DNA from: a virus
Length of the DNA stretch: 41,294 nucleotides
Virus record (IMG/VR): IMGVR_UViG_3300027714_000039
Location: 1 to 41,294 of that record
Strand: one strand, 5' to 3'
Shown here piece by piece: positions 21,716 to 28,233 of this stretch. The position numbers and the translations under genes were made by a program. The notes beneath the pieces are model-generated. The model was given only the letters and a program-made list of their open reading frames with translations. It ran no database searches and was not told the DNA's origin. The first letter of the stretch is position 1. Each line of letters starts with the position of its first letter.

Positions 21716-21985
21716 GGGGATGACTTGGATATTGACATTGAGATAAGGATTTAAGGAAGGTCACGCATAACAGGCGAACATGTTGAAATGGCAATGGCGG
21801 CTTAATAAAGTCCCCAGACCCAACGGCAAAAAGAAGCCACGTCGTTTAAGCTTCGGTGGATAGTGGAAAAAATAAAAACGAATGAGGGTATTAGGAACTC
21901 TTACCCTCTAGTTTTTGCGTCTGAGACGTCGCGGATAGCTAAAAGAGTTCAGCTGGGTGGGTTGGTGGATTTAACTAAAATGATT
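21716..21985 (+). ncRNA. ssrA: Permuted tmRNA: coding piece with tag
   Basis: GGGGATG (21716-21722) pairs with CATCTCC at 21639-21645 over all seven positions and puts G3 opposite U70, the identity pair for alanyl-tRNA synthetase. TTGGATATTGACA follows, comparable to the TGGATTCGAC of the tmRNA D-region. The tag frame starts near 21773. After it are GAGGGTA/TACCCTC (21884-21890 with 21902-21908), with AAAAAC/GTTTTT outside, and AGCT-rich hairpins that may form pseudoknots. PK1 between P2 and the tag seems short or missing. The right end is approximate. Confidence 0.85.
21773..21808 (+). other. tmRNA tag reading frame GEHVEMAMAA
   Basis: Reading from GGC at 21773 gives GEHVEMAMAA followed by TAA TAA. 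The ten-residue length, the hydrophobic AMAA end (a ClpXP-type degron, compare ALAA) and the double stop are typical of tmRNA tags. Tags beginning GE are known from Bacteroidota. The resume codon is inferred from this pattern. ACA just before it is the alternative. Confidence 0.8.
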
Positions 21986-21996
21986 GAATAATATAT

Positions 21997-22659
21997 ATGA
22001 TTAAAAATTGGAAAATAGATGATGTGTTAGACCCAGACTCAAACTTTTGGTCGACCGTCCACGATGAAATAACTATATATTTAGAAGCTATTGGTGATTC
22101 TGAACCAAGAGCATTTTATACGTTCTCAAAGAAAATACAGGATTATCTTAATTCATTTAAGAAACAACCTAGCTTTTCATTAGATATGTTTGGTATAGAC
22201 ATGCAAGAACCAAGACATACTCCAGATGAAATAAATCAAGCAGATGCACTTATATCTACAATAATTTGGGATTTAGTTAGTGAAGAAGATAAGCACAATC
22301 TCTTTGATGATTCAGTAGAATATTTTAATGAATTTATAGACTCCTGTCCAAATTCCCTATTAGATGATTTTGTCAGAAAACTAGCTAATGGTGAAAATCT
22401 AATTCCCGAATCAAGAAGGAAACCTAAAAATATAAAGGAAATTATTTTTAATACTAGTGTATCAGAACAGGGTTGTACAATAGCAATGTATAACAAAAAT
22501 TTAATAGTATCATCCATTAATGAATCTATAGTATTAAAGGTTAAATTAGCATTTGAAACTGCTGGAAACATACTTAGAGAATATAGAAAGGATATAAAAC
22601 CATCTGGAATATCTGTCCATAGTTATATTTTTGAAATAAAAAATAATCGCCCAAATTAG
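21997..22659 (+). CDS. Hypothetical protein, 220 aa
   Basis: I do not recognise it. It is a soluble, mostly helical, acidic protein with a possible beta-rich C-terminal domain (residues about 145-215, TSVSEQGCTIAMYNKNLIVSS). It directly follows the tmRNA and ends one base before the 400-aa membrane protein gene, so the two are likely co-expressed. Confidence 0.75.
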   Translation: MIKNWKIDDVLDPDSNFWSTVHDEITIYLEAIGDSEPRAFYTFSKKIQDYLNSFKKQPSFSLDMFGIDMQEPRHTPDEINQADALISTIIWDLVSEEDKHNLFDDSVEYFNEFIDSCPNSLLDDFVRKLANGENLIPESRRKPKNIKEIIFNTSVSEQGCTIAMYNKNLIVSSINESIVLKVKLAFETAGNILREYRKDIKPSGISVHSYIFEIKNNRPN

Positions 22660-22660
22660 T

Positions 22661-23863
22661 ATGAAATCTAGATTATTCCCATTCTTAATTACCTTGTCAG
22701 CTCTAACCGTATCTGGTTCTGCTGCATTTTACTCCGTCTTTGGATTAAGCAAACTATTTGCTGGTGCCAGTAATGAAGTAATTATAATGGCTGGATCATT
22801 AGAATTTGCAAAGTTAGTAGTTGCATCTTTATTATATCAATATTGGGACACTATAAATAAATGGCTTAGGGCATATCTTGCTATTGCTTGTTTTGTTCTA
22901 ATGATAATAACATCAGGTGGTATATATGGATTTTTATCTGGAGCATATCAATCAACTGCAACTCAATCGGAATTACTTGATAAATCTCTATCAATACTCA
23001 ATCAAAAACAAATTAGATTTGAAGAGCAAAAAGTAGACTTAACAATTGAGAAAACTCAAATAAATAAGTCAATTTCTGATCTAAGAATATCGCTTTCAAA
23101 CCCAACATCAGTATCTTATTGGGATGAAAATTCTCAAACAGTAATTACAACAACATCTAGTTCTACAAGACGAGCACTGCAAGCAGAATTAAAAACTACA
23201 ATTTTCGATAGAGATAATCTTAATATAAAATTAGAAGCAGTATTAGATTCAATTACAACAACTGATATGTCCTTATTAGAAAAGGAAATCTCAAATGAAG
23301 ATGAGAGAGAGCTTGGCCCACTAAAGTATCTAGCTGAAACAACCGGTAAGGATATGGGACAAGTTGTTAACTGGTTCTTATTACTCATTATATTTGTATT
23401 TGACCCATTGGCAATAGCACTTGTAGTAGCAGCAAATATGGCATTTGCTCAGATAAAGAAGCCAGAAGATCCTGAAGAAAATTATTTTGAAAGGAGAAAT
23501 GACCATCTAAATAGGGTAGTAATGTCTGCACCGGAGGGAAAGAAATTTAATGAACTTTACCCAATGAGTACTCTATCAGAACCAAATAAATCTCTCATTA
23601 AAAGAGTCAAGGAAAACCAGAAGAAATTGAAGAAAGAAATAAAAATAGAACCACAAGATATAGTAGTTGATGATTTGGAAAAATTAGAACAAACAATAGT
23701 TAAAAAATATGACGTATACGGTGAAAAATATACTATTGATGAATTATCTATTCTAGGCAAAAAACTACCTAGGTGGAAAACTGGTATACAATTTAATGAC
23801 TATTTAGCTAGTGGTAATATAAAAAGTGCAATAAAAATACTAAAAAAGTATAAAATTATATAA
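22661..23863 (+). CDS. Coiled-coil membrane protein, 400 aa
   Basis: Three hydrophobic segments occupy residues about 7-33, 43-60 and 70-92. A long polar coiled-coil region (about 100-205, rich in L, Q, K, E and I) follows, then a fourth membrane segment (about 235-265, VNWFLLLIIFVFDPLAIALVV) and a charged cytoplasmic tail with a further helix. I have seen this layout in proteins of large marine phages, but have no function for it. A periplasmic coiled coil between inner-membrane helices could sense or remodel the envelope. That is a guess. Confidence 0.75.
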   Translation: MKSRLFPFLITLSALTVSGSAAFYSVFGLSKLFAGASNEVIIMAGSLEFAKLVVASLLYQYWDTINKWLRAYLAIACFVLMIITSGGIYGFLSGAYQSTATQSELLDKSLSILNQKQIRFEEQKVDLTIEKTQINKSISDLRISLSNPTSVSYWDENSQTVITTTSSSTRRALQAELKTTIFDRDNLNIKLEAVLDSITTTDMSLLEKEISNEDERELGPLKYLAETTGKDMGQVVNWFLLLIIFVFDPLAIALVVAANMAFAQIKKPEDPEENYFERRNDHLNRVVMSAPEGKKFNELYPMSTLSEPNKSLIKRVKENQKKLKKEIKIEPQDIVVDDLEKLEQTIVKKYDVYGEKYTIDELSILGKKLPRWKTGIQFNDYLASGNIKSAIKILKKYKII

Positions 23864-23882
23864 TTTTTATATTTAATATTAT

Positions 23883-24419
23883 ATGGAAGAACAAACATAC
23901 TATACAGAATATCGAAACGGTGATAAATGGAATCAGCGAAAAGACGCACTATACAAATATATGGAATGCAAGCGGTGTGGCCAAATGTCAATGGTTACTG
24001 AAGATACTACTGCAGTAACATGTTCTGATTGTGTAAGTGAAATGGTAGATCCAGTTGAAACATCAGCACCAAAATCGGACAAACCTAGGGGTTGGACACT
24101 AATGGCTGAGTTCGTAGATAAAGACGGAAATGTATATCATAGAGGAAAAGAACAACCAGAATTAAAGGGTACTCTTTCAATAACTGTTGTTGATAAAAAA
24201 GCAAAACCCACCAAAAGAATGACAAAACGAGAAAAACAAGGCCTAATGACAACTGCAGCTCTTAACTTGCATAAATTAAAAAAACAACTCGTAAATATCA
24301 GATGGAAAAAAGATAAAAAAATAGTACTTAAAGAAATAAAACTACACACCAAAGTTGCAACTGGTAAATTTCCACGGGTGTTTGATATTGAAGCATATCT
24401 AAAGAAATATAAAAAGTAA
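23883..24419 (+). CDS. Zinc-ribbon protein with basic C-terminus, 178 aa
   Basis: CKRC (about residues 29-32) and CSDC (about 48-51) form a zinc ribbon (ECKRCGQMSMVTEDTTAVTCSDC). A central part (WTLMAEFVDKDGNVYHRGKEQPEL) precedes a very Lys-rich C-terminal half (KRMTKREKQG, KKDKKIVLKEIK). The combination suggests nucleic-acid binding. It might be a transcription accessory protein near the late sigma factor, but nothing in the sequence shows that. A promoter-like ATATTTAATATTATATGG precedes it. Confidence 0.75.
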   Translation: MEEQTYYTEYRNGDKWNQRKDALYKYMECKRCGQMSMVTEDTTAVTCSDCVSEMVDPVETSAPKSDKPRGWTLMAEFVDKDGNVYHRGKEQPELKGTLSITVVDKKAKPTKRMTKREKQGLMTTAALNLHKLKKQLVNIRWKKDKKIVLKEIKLHTKVATGKFPRVFDIEAYLKKYKK

Positions 24420-24467
24420 TTCAAAAAACATTTTTTTATATCACAAATTTTTATTATATTATATATA

Positions 24468-24614
24468 ATGAAAAAAATACTAACAAACTTTTTAATCTAT
24501 ATTGGCGCCTTTGTAGTAGCAATGTTTGCTCTAACCGCTGCACTGTTTATATGGGTTATATTACTACCAATTAAAACCTTGGAGAAAATCGGAAATGGAT
24601 TCAGAAAATTATGA
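24468..24614 (+). CDS. Small single-pass membrane protein, 48 aa
   Basis: The frame MKKILTNFLIYIGAF has one long hydrophobic stretch (FLIYIGAFVVAMFALTAALF) and a short basic tail (LEKIGNGFRKL). An AT-rich promoter-like sequence lies just upstream. It overlaps the next gene by 20 bases. The function is unknown. Confidence 0.6.
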   Translation: MKKILTNFLIYIGAFVVAMFALTAALFIWVILLPIKTLEKIGNGFRKL

Positions 24615-24831
24615 TACACTAATTTACCAAAGAGGTGGATCTACAAAAGAAGCAAAATCAATATCATTAAAAGTACCAAACAATATGAATTGTAAAGAAT
24701 TTAAGATTATTTGTGTCAGAATGGCTCACGCATTAGGTTATCATGAGAATACAGTTAGAGACACCTTTGGTGACATACAGGACAATGATAAAAATATAAA
24801 TAAGAAACAAATGAAACTTTTATTTGACTAA
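24595..24831 (+). CDS. Hypothetical protein, 78 aa
   Basis: I do not recognise it. It is a small soluble protein with a helical C-terminal half (CKEFKIICVRMAHALGYHENTV). AAACCTTGGAG upstream (24575-24585) gives a Shine-Dalgarno site. Its stop is one base before the next ATG. Confidence 0.65.
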   Translation: MDSENYDTLIYQRGGSTKEAKSISLKVPNNMNCKEFKIICVRMAHALGYHENTVRDTFGDIQDNDKNINKKQMKLLFD

Positions 24832-24832
24832 T

Positions 24833-25072
24833 ATGGAATATTTAGAAGAAAAAACACAAGTACTTGAAAGAGTACCCCCAGGCGATAATTGGAAACCTAT
24901 TGGAAGATCAGATTTATCATTTGAATCTTTAACTGAAGGTTTAGAATGGAGTTATCAAGAAACAGGTTGTAGGGATTATCATCTAGCTGCCTTTGACGGA
25001 AAAGTATATTCCATAGATAAAAAAGAAAAACAACCAGAACCTCAAAAAACCTTTAGTTTATACGGAGAATAA
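24833..25072 (+). CDS. Hypothetical protein, 79 aa
   Basis: I do not recognise it. I chose the ATG at 24833, after the preceding stop, over a TTG three codons upstream. It is polar, with aromatic residues and a Gln/Pro/Lys-rich end (KKEKQPEPQKTFSLYG). It is one base upstream of the HD-domain gene. Confidence 0.6.
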   Translation: MEYLEEKTQVLERVPPGDNWKPIGRSDLSFESLTEGLEWSYQETGCRDYHLAAFDGKVYSIDKKEKQPEPQKTFSLYGE

Positions 25073-25073
25073 T

Positions 25074-25844
25074 ATGAATTTAACAGAAGAACAAATAACC
25101 CAGAATTGGTCAGACTTAAAATCAAAAATCAGTGATAACTTTACTGGTGATAGGCTAATAAAACTAAATACTTTATATGATGACCTTGGTACCAATATGA
25201 TGACGGCACCAGCATCTGGTATAGAACACTTTCACAACAGTTTTATTGGTGGATACGTCGATCACGTTATAAATGTAATAAACTGTACTGAAAAATTATA
25301 TGACTTATGGTCTGAAATGGGTGCAGATATGTCTGGTTATACTAAAGAAGAAATTATGTTTTGTGCATTAAACCACGACTTAGGAAAAGTTGGTGATAAG
25401 GACAATGAATACTATATACCAAACCAAAGTGAATGGCATAGAAAAAATCAAGGTAAGATTTATGACCCTAATCCTAATATCCAACACATGACCGTCCCAC
25501 ATAGGAGTATTTGGCTATTACAAGAATATGGCATTAACTTTTCTCAAAATGAAATGATAGGAATACTTACTCATGATGGAGTATATGATTCAGCAAACGA
25601 TGCATATCTTAAACCATGGGGAAAAGAAAAAGCTCTATGGAATAACTTACCCATAGTTCTACATCATGCAGATCACATGGCATCTAGAATAGAATATGAA
25701 AGGTGGAATTCTGGCAACACAATAAAAACAGCTTTTAGTAAAAACCCAAAATCATTTACTAAAACCCCTAAAATATCAACTGAAGGTGCAACATCATCCC
25801 AAGCTCAAGATATGTTCAAGGATTTATTTGGAGAAGGCAATTGA
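25074..25844 (+). CDS. HD-domain phosphohydrolase
   Basis: The metal-binding residues of the HD superfamily are visible: His64 (GGYVDHV), His101-Asp102 in NHDLGKVGD, and the later Asp in HHADHMASR near 197-205. The layout in 256 residues fits small HD hydrolases that cleave nucleotides or phosphodiesters, perhaps a deoxynucleotide, a cyclic dinucleotide or an RNA 2',3'-cyclic end. The substrate cannot be inferred. A long insert (YYIPNQSEWHRKNQGKIYD) after the HD motif resembles those in phage homologues. The stop overlaps the next TTG start. Confidence 0.8.
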   Translation: MNLTEEQITQNWSDLKSKISDNFTGDRLIKLNTLYDDLGTNMMTAPASGIEHFHNSFIGGYVDHVINVINCTEKLYDLWSEMGADMSGYTKEEIMFCALNHDLGKVGDKDNEYYIPNQSEWHRKNQGKIYDPNPNIQHMTVPHRSIWLLQEYGINFSQNEMIGILTHDGVYDSANDAYLKPWGKEKALWNNLPIVLHHADHMASRIEYERWNSGNTIKTAFSKNPKSFTKTPKISTEGATSSQAQDMFKDLFGEGN

Positions 25845-26116
25845 TTTTAGAAATAATATTAGCAGTAATAGTTATAATTAGCATATATGTTAATTGGAAT
25901 CTATTTAGAAAAACAGAAAAATTAGAAGAAGCAAATGAAGAAGCTGCAGTTTGGATTGACGAATATAGTAAAAAACTAAATGATATCTTATCTAAAATTA
26001 GAGAAATAGATTCTAAAAAAATGTTTGAAACAGATGATGATGTTGGATCTATTTTTGCTGAAATTTCTAAAAATATAAAGGAACTAGAAGAGTTAAAGGC
26101 AAATGATGAAAACTAA
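25841..26116 (+). CDS. Membrane-anchored coiled-coil protein, 91 aa, TTG start
   Basis: A TTG at 25841 overlaps the preceding TGA (TTGA) and is the only start giving the full hydrophobic anchor (MILEIILAVIVIISIYVNW). The rest is an acidic coiled coil (KTEKLEEANEEAAVWIDEYSKKL). It overlaps the sigma-factor gene by 14 bases. The function is unknown. Confidence 0.6.
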   Translation: MILEIILAVIVIISIYVNWNLFRKTEKLEEANEEAAVWIDEYSKKLNDILSKIREIDSKKMFETDDDVGSIFAEISKNIKELEELKANDEN

Positions 26117-26897
26117 TAGTCCAGTACAGCAATTTTATATAGATATTGAAATTGTTAGAGCAGAAGAAATAAGAAAGGACGAGGAATTCAAGGCATTAAA
26201 TAAGAAGAAAAGAGGTCGACCGAGAAGTAAAAAAATGTACTTTACCCATGAAACTGAATTGGCAATTATAGCTTATAATGCAGAAAAAAACCAACATTTA
26301 CGAAATAAAGTATACAATGAATTTATATTATATCCGTTTGATAAATTAGCTGAGAATATAATACATACATTTAAGTTTTATTATTTTGATGGCGGAATAT
26401 TTGAAGTGAAACATGAGGTGATAGCCTTCTTATTAGAAAAACTTACAAAGTTTACACCTGGAAAAGGTAAAGCATTTTCATATTTTAGTATTGTAGCAAA
26501 GAATTATTTAATTCAAAACAATAATAAAAATTACAAGGCTCTAATTAGTAAAGCTGATGTAACTGTTATTGATACTAGAAGAAACATTGGCGTTGAAACA
26601 GCACGACAAGAAAGATTGGATGGATTAGATATATTCATGACTAGGTTTACTGAGTATTACGAAAGCCAATTAGTCGATAAAACATTCAAATCGGAACGAG
26701 ATAAAAGAATCGCCCGAGCACTATTAGTATTGTTCGAGGATAGAAAAAACATAGAAATTTTTAATAAAAAAGCCCTATATATTATGATTAGAGAAATGAC
26801 TAACACCAAAACACAACATATTACAAAGGTTGTTAATGTCATTCGGGATGATTTTGCCCGCCTCTATAAACATTTTAACGAAGGGAGCTTTTTTTAA
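26103..26897 (+). CDS. T4 gp55-like late sigma factor
   Basis: After a basic N-terminal part (KKKRGRPRSKK), residues about 75-145 show the helical pattern of sigma region 2: PFDKLAENIIHTFKFYYF, then KHEVIAFLLEKLTKFTPGKG and AFSYFSIVAKNYLIQNNNKNY. This last stretch corresponds to T4 gp55 ([23 protein letters not shown]). A C-terminal helical region follows. In T4, gp55 directs host RNA polymerase to late TATAAATA promoters. This gene lies right before the virion genes and TATAAATA-containing promoter cores are repeated in this window, both in keeping with that role. Confidence 0.75.
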   Translation: MMKTNSPVQQFYIDIEIVRAEEIRKDEEFKALNKKKRGRPRSKKMYFTHETELAIIAYNAEKNQHLRNKVYNEFILYPFDKLAENIIHTFKFYYFDGGIFEVKHEVIAFLLEKLTKFTPGKGKAFSYFSIVAKNYLIQNNNKNYKALISKADVTVIDTRRNIGVETARQERLDGLDIFMTRFTEYYESQLVDKTFKSERDKRIARALLVLFEDRKNIEIFNKKALYIMIREMTNTKTQHITKVVNVIRDDFARLYKHFNEGSFF

Positions 26898-26905
26898 TAT
26901 ATGAA

Positions 26906-26928
26906 TTATATTTATAAGTGGTTATAAC
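26906..26928 (+). promoter_or_regulatory. Promoter-like element before the OMP gene
   Basis: TTATATTTATAAGTGG and TTATAAC follow the sigma-factor stop and resemble the other ATATTTATA promoter cores. It opens the virion-region transcripts, giving a leader of about 110 bases before the gene at 27036. Confidence 0.45.
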
Positions 26929-27035
26929 AAATAGGTTATTAAATAAAGGTTATTGGAATAGCGCAAGGTTATTCAATAAAGTCTTAAATGAAGAGAGCAT
27001 TCAACTAAGCAAATTAAACAAAGAGAGGAAAATTT

Positions 27036-27470
27036 ATGAGAAAAACAATTTTAACAGTAGCACTGTGCATGGCAGCAATATTCGCATCAGCACAGAATTT
27101 TATGGTAGTCACAACTTACACTGCAGCAGAAGAAGGCGCAGAGTGGGAAATGTCTAGCTTAACCGACAACATGGGTATTGGTTACAAGGTAAACGATACT
27201 TGGACAGTTGGTTTAATCACAGCTGGAGAGGATTCATTAGGTGACAAAAATTACGACCTTTTTGGTCGTTATAACTGGAATACAGATGTATATATTTCAG
27301 TACAAGCACCAACTGAAGAAATGATGGACAACTTAACAATAGGATTAGGTTATTCATTCGTAGTATGGAAAGGGTTAGCAGTAGAACCTAACTACACAAT
27401 GGGTCTTAAAGAAGACGCAAACGGAGATAGAGAGGGTACGTTCAACTTAGGGTTGGCTTACCGTTTCTAG
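27036..27470 (+). CDS. Small outer-membrane beta-barrel-like protein
   Basis: A clear Sec signal peptide (MRKTILTVALCMAAIFASA, cleavage before QNF) is followed by alternating strand-like segments (IGYKVNDTWTVGLIT, YDLFGRYNWNTDVYISVQ, LTIGLGYSFVVWKGLAVEP, GTFNLGLAYRF) and a terminal Phe, the hallmark of small outer-membrane barrels of the OmpX/OmpA type. An AGAGAGGA site precedes the ATG. It would be made in the infected cell and placed in the host outer membrane, possibly to block superinfection or alter permeability. The signal-peptide end ASA-Q is typical of Bacteroidota. Confidence 0.75.
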   Translation: MRKTILTVALCMAAIFASAQNFMVVTTYTAAEEGAEWEMSSLTDNMGIGYKVNDTWTVGLITAGEDSLGDKNYDLFGRYNWNTDVYISVQAPTEEMMDNLTIGLGYSFVVWKGLAVEPNYTMGLKEDANGDREGTFNLGLAYRF

Positions 27471-27536
27471 TAATTAAATAATTAACCGAGATGCTCTCTC
27501 AACTTAGTATTAACAATTAAAAAACGGAGAAACAAC

Positions 27537-27761
27537 ATGGAAAATGTAATTAAATACGTAACAGGATTCTTTGGTGGACTATTATCAGTAATGATGGCAG
27601 TATTACCAGTAACAATCTTATGGACAATCTTAACAGGTGGTTCAGTATTTGGAATGGATGTAATTACTAACTTAACTGCTCTAGTAAATTCACTTGGACA
27701 AGGTGGATTTGTAGGACTAGTAGTTTTGATAGTAGTAATGTCATTTTTTGTCAAAAAGTAG
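27537..27761 (+). CDS. Small two-segment membrane protein, 74 aa
   Basis: Two hydrophobic segments (about residues 8-35 and 52-71) with Gly-rich turns leave almost no soluble part. ACGGAG lies before the ATG. Size and layout would allow a holin, but no charge pattern or gene context proves it. It is followed by an intrinsic terminator. Confidence 0.65.
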   Translation: MENVIKYVTGFFGGLLSVMMAVLPVTILWTILTGGSVFGMDVITNLTALVNSLGQGGFVGLVVLIVVMSFFVKK

Positions 27762-27788
27762 TATATTTTAATACATACTGATTAAGAA

Positions 27789-27816
27789 GCCTGGAGTTTA
27801 TTCTCCAGGCTTTTTT
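27789..27816 (+). terminator. Rho-independent terminator
   Basis: GCCTGGAG (27789-27796) and CTCCAGGC (27803-27810) form a perfect 8-bp stem with a TTTATT loop, directly followed by six T. It ends the unit with the outer-membrane-type protein and the small membrane protein and separates it from the spike operon. Confidence 0.92.
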
Positions 27817-27832
27817 ATTTTCCATTGACTCT

Positions 27833-27854
27833 GATATTTATAGTAAAGACGGAG
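27833..27854 (+). promoter_or_regulatory. Promoter-like element and RBS of the spike operon
   Basis: GATATTTATAG is followed by the ribosome binding site ACGGAG, just before the ATG at 27862. ATATTTATA strings of this kind also lie before the genes at 35200 and 36098. The promoter reading is inference. The gap to the start is short. Confidence 0.45.
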
Positions 27855-27861
27855 AAAAATT

Positions 27862-28233
27862 ATGTTTGAAAATGAAATATTCGAAGGAAAGAACTTTTCG
27901 GATCTATTAAAAGAAATACACACAAATTCTAAAAAAAAGGATAAACAAATAACTTCCTTAATTGCCCAATTGCAACCACTTGTTAAAAACATAACAGATG
28001 CAACAATACTTGTACCATTGATAAAAGACTATTTAGATGTGGGTGTTAAAAATGACGACCAACTAATCAAAATGGCCAGCATAGTACAAAGAGCCATGAC
28101 TAGGACAACTGAAGAGGGAACAGATTTTAGTCTTTCAGATGATGAAAAAAGGCAGTTATTAGACACCGTAAAAGAAACAGCTAATGTAAAATGGGAAAAA
28201 GAAGTACACAACGATGGGAAAAAGGTCAAGTAG
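27862..28233 (+). CDS. Helical hypothetical protein at head of spike operon, 123 aa
   Basis: I do not recognise it. It is an all-helical, charged protein (FSDLLKEIHTNSKKKDKQITSLIAQLQPLVKNI) without membrane segments. It overlaps the first spike gene by 20 bases, so it is probably translated with it. Proteins of this kind beside gp5-like genes may be assembly factors, but I have no direct evidence. Confidence 0.7.
   Translation: MFENEIFEGKNFSDLLKEIHTNSKKKDKQITSLIAQLQPLVKNITDATILVPLIKDYLDVGVKNDDQLIKMASIVQRAMTRTTEEGTDFSLSDDEKRQLLDTVKETANVKWEKEVHNDGKKVK

Noticed and set aside
26918-27157. Forward frame of 79 codons before and over the outer-membrane-type gene
   Set aside because: It overlaps the signal-peptide gene in another frame, has no ribosome site and ends in an Arg run made from that gene's sequence.
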